Source: Acidobacteriaceae bacterium (lineage in GTDB: Bacteria; Acidobacteriota; Terriglobia; Terriglobales; Acidobacteriaceae). From it: a stretch of DNA of 36,237 nt. A model generated the notes under the pieces. It searched no databases and had not been told where the DNA came from. It saw only the letters and a list, made by a program, of their open reading frames with translations. Position numbers and translations under genes: made by a program. The stretch is from NCBI GenBank assembly GCA_003151335.1, contig PLXE01000072.1, positions 1-36,237 of the forward strand. The letters are read 5' to 3'. Each line of letters starts with the position of its first letter. Position 1 is the stretch's first letter. Below are positions 1 to 8,584 of the stretch, in pieces.

Positions 1-93
1 AACATCAGCTTCCCAGTTCTTGGCCGAATTGACAACAACCTATTGAAACATCACATCTAAAGCCCATCGAGGCGGACAAGGCGCTTGAAATCC

Positions 94-114
94 TGTGTTC
101 AGTTTTGACCAGAC
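94..114 (+). promoter_or_regulatory. Shared GTTTTGACCAG motif, copy 1
   Basis: The sequence TGTTCAGTTTTGACCAGAC lies about 120 bases before the His-rich small gene at 234. The core GTTTTGACCAG is repeated exactly near 24546 and 25746, each time upstream of a receiver-domain gene. This suggests a common promoter or operator. Its factor is unknown. The rest of bases 1-233 holds no recognisable gene. Confidence 0.4.
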
Positions 115-233
115 CTGTGTGGTATTAGAACGAAACAATACTCTTTGGTTTTCCAGCGTCCCGCACTGCGTCGGCGTGTCGAGCATCGTGGTTGGATCAG
201 ACACTTTGCATCAACCTAACAAAGGAGATCCGT

Positions 234-488
234 ATGTCAAAGGCTTGGGAGCACTACCATCACGCTGCTCGCCATCATGAGCGGGCGGCTTACCATTTTA
301 ACGAGGCAGCGAAATACGACGAGGGCGAGGAGCACGAAAAGGCTGCGCACCACGCATACTTGGCTCACGGACACAATCAACATGCAATTCATCATGACGT
401 CGAAGCTGCAAAACTACATGCCGAGCACTGCGACAGCCTGGCGACGTCCGCTTCCGAGCAAACAGAAAAGAAAAAGAGTGCGGCTTAA
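234..488 (+). CDS. Histidine/alanine-rich small protein
   Basis: An 84-aa soluble protein made almost entirely of His, Ala, Glu and Lys, with many HH pairs and EAAK-type segments, so it is probably a long amphipathic helix or helical hairpin. No signal peptide or membrane segment is visible. A clear ribosome site (AAAGGAG) ends 5-6 bases before the ATG at 234, which favours this start over upstream in-frame codons. Similar short His-rich helical proteins are common in Acidobacteria, and metal or pH buffering is a guess only. It stands alone, with the GTTTTGACCAG motif about 120 bases upstream. Function is not known. Confidence 0.75.
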   Translation: MSKAWEHYHHAARHHERAAYHFNEAAKYDEGEEHEKAAHHAYLAHGHNQHAIHHDVEAAKLHAEHCDSLATSASEQTEKKKSAA

Positions 489-671
489 GCGGGGCTACAT
501 TGGGGCCCATGCCCTGTCGGTAGCGAATGAGATTCACCTTTCGTGAGGCAGGTGGGTCGGCGTATGGGGAATGCCTTGCACCTTCCCGGCAGGCCGGCGG
601 CGGGCCGTTTCGCGAGGATTGCTAGGATGACACGCTCATGAACAGCAAGACCGAAAGTGAGATCAAAACGT

Positions 672-1061
672 ATGGCTGAATATGTTGGAGCGATTGAAAA
701 ACAGACGATCGATAATACTTATTTCCGCCGGGTTCTATTTACGGCGCCACACTCCCAGCTTGTCGTGATGTGCTTGCGACCGGGCGAAGAAATTGGGGAT
801 GAAGTGCATCCGAATGTCGACCAGTTCTTCCGCGTCGAGCAGGGGGAGGCCAAATTCGTCTTTAACGAGAAGGAGGAACGCCGGGTGCATGACGGAGATG
901 CGGTCGTGGTTCCGGCAGGAACTTACCACAACGTAGTTAATACATCGAAGACGGCAATGTTGAAGCTATATACGATCTACTCTCCGCCGAACCACCCGGA
1001 CGGGACAGTGCATAAGACCAAAGCCGAGGCAGAGGCTGCAGAATTGCTTGAACATCGCTAG
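672..1061 (+). CDS. Cupin domain protein
   Basis: A 129-aa single-domain cupin. Motif 1 is visible as a run containing GDEVHPNVDQFFRVEQGEA, and motif 2 as GDAVVVPAGTYHNVVN. These contribute the usual metal-binding His/Glu/His set (H and E in the first, H in the second). The tail SPPNHPDGTVHKTKAEA is characteristic of the small stand-alone cupins often annotated as mannose-6-phosphate-isomerase-like, whose substrate is generally not known. I chose ATG 672 because the family begins MxxYVGxIE; an in-frame GTG at 657 would add five residues. It is cytosolic, with no signal peptide. It is monocistronic and is followed directly by pseudogene debris on the other strand. Confidence 0.85.
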   Translation: MAEYVGAIEKQTIDNTYFRRVLFTAPHSQLVVMCLRPGEEIGDEVHPNVDQFFRVEQGEAKFVFNEKEERRVHDGDAVVVPAGTYHNVVNTSKTAMLKLYTIYSPPNHPDGTVHKTKAEAEAAELLEHR

Positions 1062-1062
1062 A

Positions 1063-1273
1063 ACGTACGGTCTGTAGCCGCTAGTCGGAAAGATGAGCAG
1101 GTTCTCGTAGCCGGTGAGTGAGCCGTCCACGGAGACCGCTCTTGGCACATAACCGATGGCGCGGCGACGCGACCCCATGGGGGTTTATCGAGAAGCTGGC
1201 CACGCGCACCTCGCCCGAGAAGGGCGGCAACAGCGAGGTGAGCACTTCGATCGTTGTGGTCTTGCCGGCCCGC
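1063..1273 (-). pseudogene. ABC transporter ATPase fragment (frameshifted)
   Basis: Reading leftward on the minus strand, one frame gives AGKTTTIEVLTSLLPPFSGE (end of Walker A plus the following strand). After a frame change near 1180 another gives RRAIGYVPRAVSVDGSLTGY and ENLLIF, the Q-loop region of a DrrA/CcmA-type ABC ATPase. The signature motif, Walker B and everything after are missing, and the fragment begins inside Walker A. It is therefore a remnant of roughly 65 codons with at least one frameshift and both ends lost. It abuts the BON-domain remnant at 1276, so unrelated gene fragments have been joined here by deletion. Confidence 0.7.
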
Positions 1274-1275
1274 GC

Positions 1276-1353
1276 CTACTGCGATGAAGTGGCTTTCTGA
1301 TTCTTAACCTGAAGATCATTCGCGACCTGCTTCACGTTGGGCACGCTCATCCG
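1276..1353 (-). pseudogene. BON-domain protein, C-terminal remnant
   Basis: The last ~25 codons read SVPNVKQVANDLQVKNQK and then a short polar end before the stop. This is the typical end of a BON domain (periplasmic lipid- or membrane-binding fold, as in OsmY-type proteins). Nothing resembling the rest of a BON domain can be read upstream in any one frame: 1354-1450 is open but unrecognisable. It is fused by deletion to the MgtC-like remnant. The identification rests on a short stretch. Confidence 0.5.
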
Positions 1354-1449
1354 CCAGCTTTGCCAAGCGATTGCATCTTCGCCCGCACCACGCTCACCGT
1401 TTCGGCGGACTTGAAGACGCGGATCACGCCCTGTCAGTTTGGCGGCAGT

Positions 1450-2106
1450 CCTGACTGTTCCCAGTGCGGCTGCATCGCGAACATGACAGCGATCATTCCT
1501 GCAAACAAGACGGCGCTCTTTAGACTGAAAGCCCTTCCTTTTTGCGCAGGCGGAGCAGTTTCTTGCCGCACGCTTAGATAATGTCTGAATAGCGCCGTAG
1601 ACTAGCGCTGCAATTCCCGCCGCGGCCAGAGCAAAGCGCATCTCGTACAGCGTCGCTCGGTTGGTGGCCGCCAGTACGGCGGTCATCTGCAGGATTGTTG
1701 CGACCGTAGACAAAACCGCTCCCGCCACTGCTAGCCGCGCCAGCGCTGGCTCCTGCAAAGCGAGCGCTCCCATCGCTCCAATCGTGGCGGTGCTCGATAC
1801 GAACCCCGAAGCCAGTCCTGCGATCGGCAGTCCAAAACGCGGGCCCAACAGTCGCACCGCGATGGGCGTCCTCAGGTAGGCCACTATGCAAAACGCGGCG
1901 ATAATCCCTGTCGTTACTGCCAGTAGCAGGTTGCCCCCCAAAACGACACTCACGCCGCCCAGCAGTGACGCCAGCGCGAATGTGCGGATCCCTGCGGCAG
2001 AACGCAGCGGGCCTTCTCCCTTGCGCCGTTCACGCTCAGCGCCAATCAAAAGGCCAATAGCCAGCGCACTGGCCAAACGGAATGCGGGTTCGCCGATGGA
2101 GAACAT
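1450..2106 (-). pseudogene. MgtC/SapB-DUF4010 membrane protein, internally deleted and frameshifted
   Basis: The N-terminal part reads ALAIGLLIGAERERR, then SAAGIRTFALASLLGG and several hydrophobic helices, which is the MgtC/SapB N-terminal domain. It then jumps from AFCIVAYLRT straight into RLLGPRFGLPIAGLASGF and SSTATIGAMGA, the second half of the DUF4010 domain. Family members are around 400 aa, so I estimate that 100-200 residues are missing from the middle. The end GRAFSLKSAVLFAGMI is readable only in another frame after a frameshift in an A-rich run near 1540-1550. The gene is therefore broken. The start could be the ATG at 2106 (MFSIGEPAFR). Intact relatives are inner-membrane proteins of uncertain transport function. 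Confidence 0.75.
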
Positions 2107-2229
2107 GCGCGGAGATGCTATCACCGCTGCGTGTCCGAACCCTGTGACAAAGCCGAGTCTTACCCGCGGTATCAAGCTGAATGCGCTTAAACACAGTACA
2201 GTTACAGTTTCCTCGGAATATCACTTGAT

Positions 2230-3238
2230 GAAAACAGGCTTCGCCTGAGCTGAGGTCTCCAAGTCGTCGATGGTTGGCCAACCGGCAGTTGGCCCGAAAC
2301 CGGCTTCCAGGAAGTTGGGCGCGTTGGTACCGGGAAGTCGGCATAGCCGAAGCTGTCTCTCGCAGACTCGACATTTGTTCCGGATCATTCCCGAGTGACG
2401 GGCAACTCGGAAGTATGACGGATTCCGGCCACGGGCACGCTTCAATAGCCACCGTAGTCGATGCTGCGGTCGTCTCCAGCAGATCAGGACGCAGACGGGC
2501 GACAGAAACGTCGAACCATGCCGGCATCTGCTGAGGGTAGGAGTGGGAAACCGATCCGAGTCCCGTAGGGACGGCAGAGGTAGCGACACAGTCTCTTCAG
2601 CCCGCGAGGTATCGGCGGGTTCGTTCATCGCGTCGACTTTTTCCGCAGCCTCTTTAGCGCCGGACAACACAAATTCTTAGAGCATGTAACAAAACCCTCC
2701 TCAGACTCACAAGCGAGTCCCGAAGGCTGGCACGCACCGGTTAGCTTCCAGTCTGCAAACCAACCGGGAGTTGATCGGCTTGGTCAATACAAGCGCATTT
2801 CCCGTTACCCATCTGGTGAAACTTCCCACAAGCCGACTTCTGGCCCACTGCAGGTCGGATATTTCGACCGGTAGGGCCGTTCTAGATCCAGGTGACTTTT
2901 TTCCGAGTACGCTCTTATGTACCCGGAATTGCTGGGAAGCGAATACTGGACATCTCTTCGGCCAGGAAGTTGTCTTGTCTAGGCACTGTAATACATTCAG
3001 TTCTAGGTTCGAATCCCCGGAAGTACCCGAAGCTTACGAAATTACGTCGAAACTCAAAGGAGTCTCCAGGGGAGAGAGAATTTTGAAACCTCCGCCCGGT
3101 CCCGAAACCAGCAGGTCGCCCATCCAGACTGATATCCAACCAGTTCACAATGCGAACCGTAACCAAGTAATCTTGCTAAAACCCCAGTTTCCGTGAAACG
3201 TTTAGCGATCCAGGAGCACTACGATAAGGGAGGTTTCC
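2230..3238. other. Long stretch without a supportable gene
   Basis: Open frames exist on both strands (for example 2221-2670 minus) but their translations show no domain, no compositional bias of a real protein and no ribosome site. The left part may be further decayed sequence of the neighbouring pseudogenes. A tRNA-like string (TAGGTTCGAATCC) occurs at 3002-3014 but does not fold as a tRNA. A GGGAGGT ribosome site at 3229-3235 belongs to the next gene. Confidence 0.6.
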
Positions 3239-4069
3239 ATGAAACGATTCATTGGAGCAATCGCCGCAATGCTTTTGAGTCTGGGGGTGGCTGGTGCCTA
3301 CGCCCAGAATTTTTCGACAGGTGCGGTTAATCAATACAGCACCTGCGGCATTACACCGGACCTGGACAACCGTCTCGAGGACGCGAAACGCTTTCGGGAT
3401 TGGTATACCCAGGCGGGATTCCCTCTGGTTACGCGGTGGGAGAACGACGATGTGTGGAACACCGATTTCACGGACGGCCCCGGCAAGGACATGGATCCCA
3501 GCGGCGGGAGTGACCTGCCGAACATTTACCTCTTCGCGGGCCATGGTTCTTGCCAAAACCCGCCCACCGCAACCGATCCGGATTATTTGGTGACATGCAG
3601 CCACGGAACGGGGATGTTCACCGATATTGGTGCTTCTTCGCGGTGGGGAAATGCAGGCGGGAGATTGCAGTTTGCCTTTATCGACGCAAGCTGCCCCATG
3701 GATCTCATCTCCATAGGCCACAACTGGTTCCCGCCCTTCGAGGGACTCCATATTGCGACCGGCCATTCCGGCACTGCCTCGCACGACACGCTGGACAGCG
3801 CTTCGCGCAGTGAGCAGTTTGCGATGCGCACAACCGGCTACCAGACGACATTCCTTGGCTTCGTGATCTCGACGGTGCCGGCCGAATCTGTCGCCTGGGC
3901 TTGGATGGATACGGGCCTCATCGACGTGGAGAGCCAGGTTTGCGCTGTCGTTGTCGCCAACGATGCAACCGCTGATGCTGCAAGCCACCGCCGCGACAAT
4001 GAGTTTGTCTTCTCGGGCTGGGGCAACCCCAGCGGCAATTGGTATGCATGGCGGTGGGTCTGCAATTAG
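3239..4069 (+). CDS. Secreted protein with caspase-like (clan CD) signature, DUF6345-like
   Basis: A 276-aa protein with a clear signal peptide (MKRFIG, hydrophobic core, cleavage near AYA-Q). Two elements match the layout of clan CD cysteine peptidases (caspase/gingipain fold): a hydrophobic strand ending in FAGHGSC with His102-Gly103, and a second strand ending in FIDASCPMD with Cys152. The ~50-residue spacing between His and Cys suits that fold. It may correspond to the DUF6345 group. Six or more other cysteines (around residues 36, 105, 116, 242 and the C-terminal VCN) suggest disulfides in the periplasm or outside. The ATG at 3239 follows GGGAGGT. It is probably co-transcribed with the gene 47 bases downstream. 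Peptidase activity is inferred, not shown; a structural or lost-activity role is possible. Confidence 0.7.
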   Translation: MKRFIGAIAAMLLSLGVAGAYAQNFSTGAVNQYSTCGITPDLDNRLEDAKRFRDWYTQAGFPLVTRWENDDVWNTDFTDGPGKDMDPSGGSDLPNIYLFAGHGSCQNPPTATDPDYLVTCSHGTGMFTDIGASSRWGNAGGRLQFAFIDASCPMDLISIGHNWFPPFEGLHIATGHSGTASHDTLDSASRSEQFAMRTTGYQTTFLGFVISTVPAESVAWAWMDTGLIDVESQVCAVVVANDATADAASHRRDNEFVFSGWGNPSGNWYAWRWVCN

Positions 4070-4116
4070 CAATCGGCAAAGTCCTTTAACTTACGCTCGA
4101 TGAAAGTGAGTACCCC

Positions 4117-5076
4117 ATGAACACACTTAATTTGGTTTTGGCCTGTGTGCTGCTTGCCGCAACAGGCGCAGGTTTTGCGGCAGATGAACAGCCTGGAGAG
4201 AAAATGCCCGGCATGGCGCAACGCGAGGTCGTCTCGCCCAAGAAGGTTGAAGACTTGCCCAAGGCGGAAATGCTGCCCGCCAAGGATGCGGCACGCCTTA
4301 AAAATATTGGCACAAAGGTTTTCCGCATCCAATGGGGAAAAAAGCTGGTTGCCGTATCCGACCACGGCTTTCAGGCAATCACCGACGGCACCACGACGAT
4401 CAGCTACCGCCCCGCTGGAAATGCCTATTTTGTGCAAACCGGCAAGGCGGGGCGGTCTGGCAAAAGCGCATTTCGCGGCACTGATCAGCAGTTGATCGAA
4501 CGCGGCAGGGCTATCTTGGCCGGTCTCGGCATCAACAGGAATGAGATCGCCGACACGAAAATCCTCCAGCAATATGTCACCGAAGGCATGATGAATCCGG
4601 CCACGCGACAAGTCGAAGTCAACCCGCCAAGACAGGACCGCCGGAGCCTGATCGTGAGGCGTGTCGTTGGCGGCGTGCCGGTCTTTAACTCGCGCCTGGC
4701 ACTGGACCTTGATGGCGATGGGAAAATTGCCGCTCTCGAACTTTCGTGGCCCCTAATCGAGCCCAAGGTACTGGAAGAGGCTGGACGCTTGCAGAAAATC
4801 GCGGTGGCCGAATTCAAAGCTCCGGAACGCAAGGGAGCCCGCATTGAATCGGTGCAGGTGGGAATCCTCCACTCGCCTGGGGCGTCGTTCGTGGAAGACC
4901 AGATTGCAGCGATACGGGTAATCTACGCACCGACCGACCCGAAGGTCGGGATGAAACCGGTTGTCTACCTTGGCAGGGATGGCCGCCCGGTGGCAATACC
5001 CCGGCAAATGATCGCTAAAACCGAGGCGCCGACCGGCGGGCGACCTGTTCCGGATGACATGAAGAAGCCCCGGTAA
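4117..5076 (+). CDS. Secreted protein, possible propeptide/inhibitor-like partner
   Basis: A 319-aa exported protein with signal peptide (MNTLNLVLACVLLAATG, cleavage near GFA-A). The middle contains a conserved-looking strand pair, VRRVVGGVPVFNSRLALDLD followed by GDGKIAALELSW. This resembles the FTP/PepSY-type propeptide fold of M4 and related secreted peptidases (pattern: Q/V-x-G-V-P-V-F...D-x-D-G). No catalytic motif is visible. The C-terminus is Pro/Lys-rich. It begins 47 bases after the caspase-like gene with no terminator between, so the two are likely one operon. A role as inhibitor, chaperone or prodomain in trans for its neighbour is a hypothesis. I do not recognise the full-length family. 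Confidence 0.7.
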   Translation: MNTLNLVLACVLLAATGAGFAADEQPGEKMPGMAQREVVSPKKVEDLPKAEMLPAKDAARLKNIGTKVFRIQWGKKLVAVSDHGFQAITDGTTTISYRPAGNAYFVQTGKAGRSGKSAFRGTDQQLIERGRAILAGLGINRNEIADTKILQQYVTEGMMNPATRQVEVNPPRQDRRSLIVRRVVGGVPVFNSRLALDLDGDGKIAALELSWPLIEPKVLEEAGRLQKIAVAEFKAPERKGARIESVQVGILHSPGASFVEDQIAAIRVIYAPTDPKVGMKPVVYLGRDGRPVAIPRQMIAKTEAPTGGRPVPDDMKKPR

Positions 5077-5648
5077 TCCATTCGAAAAACAAGACGTAAA
5101 AAACCAGTCCGCGTTGATTGTTGTGCATCGCCAAAATTGAAATCGCACCGTTCGTAGAGCACAATTGTGGCGTCTGCAGGCTCGGCTTGGATAGTAAGCG
5201 AAGTCCCCTCTTGCGAGGAGTTGACCAGGAATGGGGACCAGGGCAGGTGGTCGACTATCTTAATGGTCTGCTGACGGCACCGCTCGAAATTCCCACTCGG
5301 TGGGAAAGTTGAAACCAGATCAAAAGCAGGAGAGTCCGTCTACAGCGAGGGCGCAACGACCGTCACAAAATCATCTACACGTGAGGCGCAAACGCACCGG
5401 GTGGTCGAGTCATCTGCTTGAAAAATAAACTGTTGCGAGAAAACGCTCTAGGTAGGCCCTCTGGGCCCAAGCCAGTGGGTCTAGTATTCACAGACCAAAG
5501 TCCCCAGAAACGAGCTTGTGGGAGATTACTCCTGTTAAGTCGGCTTCTAGGAAGTGATCTCCGCTTTTGGCATGGAATGTGGGGAGATCAGGGGCAACCA
5601 GTCGACAATCGTCCCGGACCGAGCAGGCCGTTCCGCGATTCTGCCGGG
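5077..5648. other. Intergenic region, no gene seen
   Basis: About 570 bases between two convergent genes. Short open frames on both strands carry no recognisable domain or ribosome site. Small hairpins can be drawn (for example GGTCT...AGACC near 5478-5504) but none is a convincing terminator. No repeat shared with the rest of the window was found. Confidence 0.5.
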
Positions 5649-6962
5649 TCATTGCGAACTCGTCATCCCCTTAAACACCTCCCCGCCCTTCATCACGAAG
5701 TTCACGCGCTCCAGCTGGGTGATGTCGGCCATGGGATCGGCGGGCACGGCGACGATGTCGGCGAACTTGCCTGGCTCCAGGGAGCCGATCTGGCCCTGCA
5801 TACCCAATAGTTCGGCGGCGCTCATGTTAGCTGAGCGCAAAGCCTGCGCCGGGGTCATGCCGTACTTCACCATCAGGGCAAATTCCTTCGCGGGATCGAT
5901 GGTCCACGCAAACCCACCGGCGTCGGTGCCGAAAGCGATCTTCACGCCGGCGTTCTGCGCGCGCCGAAACGTGGCGGCGTGAATGTTGACCATGTCCAGC
6001 CAGACGTGCGCGCCCGCGGCAGCGCGGCCTGCGGCCATGTACTCCCCTACGAACAGCGTGGGCACGTAGTAGGTTCCCTTGGCGGCCATGGTCTTGAGGT
6101 CAGCGTCGGCGATGTAGAAGCCGTGCTCGATGGAATCGACTCCCGCCTCGACCGAGTTGTGAACGCCGTTCAGCGCCGAGGCATGGGAAGCGACCTTGTG
6201 ATGCTCGCGATGCGCTTCGTCAACGATGGCGCGCAGCTCGTCAGGGGTGAAGGTGGGAATATCGTCGAGCACGCCGTCAGGCCGCACCCGGTAGCTGCGA
6301 TCGGAGTACACCTTGATCCAGTCCACCCCGTTGGCGATCTGCTCGCGCACCGCCTTGCGGCCGCCTTCCGCGCCGTCCACTTCCTGCACACCCTTGGGCA
6401 TCTTCAGCTCCCAGGAATAGCCGAGCAGGGGGTAGGAGCCGGTCACGTCCATGGCGCGTCCGGCGACCTGCATGCGCGGGCCGGGAATCACTCCGGCTTC
6501 GATGGCGCGCTTGATGTCCACATCAGCGTAGCCGGCGCCTTCGGTTTCGACATCGCGAATGGTGGTGAAGCCGTAGCCGAGTGCGCGCTGCGCCGCCACC
6601 GTGCCGAGAATGGTGCGGTACGGGGTCGAGTATTTCAGCAATTGCACATCGTAATCTTCGGCGGTGATGTCGCCTTGCAGCAGCACGTGGGTGTGAGTGT
6701 CGATCAGTCCTGGCAGACAGACCTCGCGGGTAAGGTCGATGACTTGGGCGCCGCTCTCGGGCTGGGGCGTGTTGTCGCCGAGTTGATCGATCTTTTCGCC
6801 GGCGATGCGCAGCGTGACGTTCTTGCGCGCCGTGTCGCTCTTGCCGTCGTACAGGGTGCCGCAGCGCAGATAGGTGATGCTGGGCGAAGAGGACTGCGGT
6901 TTGGCCTGGGCGAAAGCGATGGTGGCGGCGAGGAAGAAGAAGAGGACGAGACGGAATTTCAT
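5649..6962 (-). CDS. Exported amidohydrolase (metal-dependent, imidazolonepropionase/prolidase-like)
   Basis: A 437-aa amidohydrolase-superfamily enzyme with signal peptide (MKFRLVLFFFLAATIAFAQA). The expected metal ligands are visible: HxH in GLIDTHTHV (H90, H92), a Lys in DWIKVYSD (K217, candidate carboxylated lysine), HAS (H260), SIEHGF (H280) and FGTDAGG (D347). The N-terminal strand segment and the C-terminal GxIxxGKxADIVAV segment form the small beta-sandwich. Periplasmic members of this group hydrolyse dipeptides or cyclic amides; the substrate here cannot be read. I chose ATG 6962 because GGGAG precedes it at good spacing and the signal peptide starts there; an in-frame extension to 7046 would bury the signal peptide. 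It stands alone. Confidence 0.88.
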   Translation of the reverse strand: MKFRLVLFFFLAATIAFAQAKPQSSSPSITYLRCGTLYDGKSDTARKNVTLRIAGEKIDQLGDNTPQPESGAQVIDLTREVCLPGLIDTHTHVLLQGDITAEDYDVQLLKYSTPYRTILGTVAAQRALGYGFTTIRDVETEGAGYADVDIKRAIEAGVIPGPRMQVAGRAMDVTGSYPLLGYSWELKMPKGVQEVDGAEGGRKAVREQIANGVDWIKVYSDRSYRVRPDGVLDDIPTFTPDELRAIVDEAHREHHKVASHASALNGVHNSVEAGVDSIEHGFYIADADLKTMAAKGTYYVPTLFVGEYMAAGRAAAGAHVWLDMVNIHAATFRRAQNAGVKIAFGTDAGGFAWTIDPAKEFALMVKYGMTPAQALRSANMSAAELLGMQGQIGSLEPGKFADIVAVPADPMADITQLERVNFVMKGGEVFKGMTSSQ

Positions 6963-7103
6963 GGTGTGCTCCCGTATGGGTGAACGACCATGACTATAAC
7001 AGCGCACACTGAAGACGTGGGGCTTTGTGATCACCGCGGAGAACACGGAGAGAAGCAGACTGAACTGGTTCCGTCCGTGCCTCCGCGGTGAGCAGTTAGT
7101 TAG

Positions 7104-7517
7104 TTACACACCAGCGGCCGGACGTTCACACATCTTTCCGCCGCAGCAGCCCTTGCCGCCTTTGGCCATGTCGCACTTGCCGTCTTTGCAGCATCCGCCA
7201 TCTTTGCCGCAGCACGACATCTTGCCGTCCTTGCCGTCATTTTTCGCCATCATCGGGCACTTCATTCCCGACTTGCCGTCCTTGGACATCATCTCGTCAT
7301 GGGACATGGTGGCGTCTTTGCCGTCCTTGGACATCTGGCCGCACTTGCCGTCTTTGCCGCAGCAAGCCATCTTGCCGTCGGCCTTATCGTGGTTACAGCA
7401 GGCACAGGCCTTGGGGTTGTCGCCGGATGGGGCGGCAGGAGTCTGGGTTGCGTTCTGGGCCATCAGACCCAGAGCCATGACCAGCGTGCTCAGAATTACC
7501 AGCATCTTTGATTTCAT
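7104..7517 (-). CDS. Cys/Met-rich exported protein with repeated KDGK units
   Basis: A 137-aa protein with signal peptide (MKSKMLVILSTLVMALGLMA-Q). The mature part is a low-complexity chain of short units: CC-x-KDGKC, MSKDGK, KNDGKDGK, CCGKDGG and CCKDGKCDM, ending GCCGGKMCERP. Cysteines come mostly as CC pairs with interspersed Met, His and Asp, which suits binding of soft metal ions such as copper or silver in the periplasm, in a metallothionein-like way. The Cys pairs could alternatively form disulfides. A ribosome site (GAGGAAA) precedes ATG 7517. The next gene upstream on the same strand (8100) is also Cys/Met/His-rich and exported, supporting a shared metal-related role. The specific family is not recognised. 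Confidence 0.75.
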   Translation of the reverse strand: MKSKMLVILSTLVMALGLMAQNATQTPAAPSGDNPKACACCNHDKADGKMACCGKDGKCGQMSKDGKDATMSHDEMMSKDGKSGMKCPMMAKNDGKDGKMSCCGKDGGCCKDGKCDMAKGGKGCCGGKMCERPAAGV

Positions 7518-7647
7518 AGTTTCCTCATAATTTTCGGTTGAACATCGGCTCTGTCACAGGGCTGCAAGGCCCCGGTATGCTCATGGCCACTCGCACAAAG
7601 TAGTGCTGCGCGAATCAGGCGGAAGCTGGAGGATTTTGCGGGGCGCG

Positions 7648-8100
7648 CTAAATCCGCAGGTCCGTCTTCAGCTCGAAGACAGGGCGGACGAACTGAGGAG
7701 ATTTATCACCCCACAGGAATGCAGAACTTGATAGTGCAGGCAGCGAGATTGTGCCTGCTGGGCCGTTGGCGCTCAACTGGAGGGAGACAGAATTGCCCGA
7801 GGCGACCAGAAAAGCCAACGGCCTGGCAGGCTGGCTGCTCATGTCGCAACAGCCCGGGCGATCTGCCCAGTGGGTGGCAGCAGGCGCCGGGTGCGGCGGG
7901 CAGCCAGGCATGGAATGCGGGCCCTGTGGGCAACAACCAGACGGGGTTGCGAGGGTCACGGAGTGGGTCGCGTACCGGTGCATCTGCACCATCCGGACAT
8001 GGCATTTCGAACCATGGCCGGGTGCGGGCGGCATCGCCAGGCCAGTTTCGGCCCATAGAACGATGACCAGCGACAGCACCAACGACAAGCTTCTCCGCAT
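7648..8100 (-). CDS. Exported Cys/Met/His-rich protein, possibly metal-related
   Basis: A 150-aa protein. The ATG at 8100 has GGAG five bases upstream and opens a signal peptide (MRRSLSLVLSLVIVLWAETG, then LAM). An upstream ATG at 8118 is also possible. The mature region has Cys, Met and His clusters: CHVRMVQMHRYATH, GCCPQGPHSMPGCPPH and PGCCDMSS. It then has a more ordinary C-terminal part with a short hydrophobic stretch (LAFLVASG). Proteins of this look often sit beside copper-resistance genes, but none is in view. It is 130 bases upstream of the KDGK-repeat gene on the same strand. Function is inferred from composition only. Confidence 0.6.
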   Translation of the reverse strand: MRRSLSLVLSLVIVLWAETGLAMPPAPGHGSKCHVRMVQMHRYATHSVTLATPSGCCPQGPHSMPGCPPHPAPAATHWADRPGCCDMSSQPARPLAFLVASGNSVSLQLSANGPAGTISLPALSSSAFLWGDKSPQFVRPVFELKTDLRI

Positions 8101-8538
8101 TGCGCTCCGCGAAATCATGCCGATCTCATTGTTGCTTCCAGCGACCCAGCCGTCTGTGACTAACGTCACTGCCCTCTGGTTTGACGGAGCAGGTCTGAAA
8201 ATGGTGCCCCTGAGATAGCGCCTGTTGGGCGGCCCGCTTTTCCTCACAATCCACAGCTATCCACATAGCTGCACCGAGAATAGGCGTTGAATCGGCTGCA
8301 TTGCGGGGCTAGAGTCCAAAGGGGGAGCCAATTTTCGAGCTTCGAGTTTCGGGGCGAGATCGAACCGCAATGGTTGCACTCGCGTTCGCCTCAATGCGGA
8401 AAGCGGCTAGCGAAAAGCGTGTTGTCACACGGTTAGCGAGCTGGCATCATACGCCGACGCCTCGTCCAGCCCTGAAAATTGAGAATTTTGGGGGACCGGA
8501 GGGGTTGACTCTTTTGGTTCGGGTTGAAAAGGCGTAAA
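8101..8538. other. Intergenic region, no gene seen
   Basis: Between the exported Cys-rich gene and the nrdJ control region. The sequence contains no domain-bearing open frame. The promoter of the minus-strand metal-related genes is expected here, but no unambiguous -35/-10 pair stands out. Confidence 0.4.
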
Positions 8539-8584
8539 ATACAAGATGTAGTGTTATCCACTTGACATCCACAAGATGTCGGGA
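8539..8584 (+). promoter_or_regulatory. Pair of NrdR-box-like sites
   Basis: Box 1 at 8539-8554 (ATACAAGATGTAGTGT) agrees with the NrdR-box consensus acaCwAtATaTwGtgt at about 13 of 16 positions. Box 2 at 8569-8584 (CCACAAGATGTCGGGA) agrees at about 10 of 16. The two share the exact 9-mer ACAAGATGT and are offset by 30 bases, close to the roughly three helical turns usual for paired NrdR boxes. They lie upstream of a ribonucleotide reductase gene, the classic NrdR target. They overlap the likely promoter, as expected for a repressor. Confidence 0.6.

Noticed and set aside
2036-2670. Minus-strand frames of 149 and 163 codons
   Set aside because: Compositionally odd, mutually overlapping, no domain or ribosome site; probably decayed sequence next to the pseudogenes.
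2945-3032. tRNA-like string (TAGGTTCGAATCC with flanking CTTCGG...CCGAAG)
   Set aside because: The T-loop sequence is right, but the T-stem has two mismatches, the anticodon loop lacks the conserved T at position 33 and the D-arm does not form. At most a tRNA relic.
5979-6983. 334-codon plus-strand frame antisense to the amidohydrolase
   Set aside because: The His/Gly/Val-rich translation has no domain structure and is the mirror of a clear amidohydrolase.
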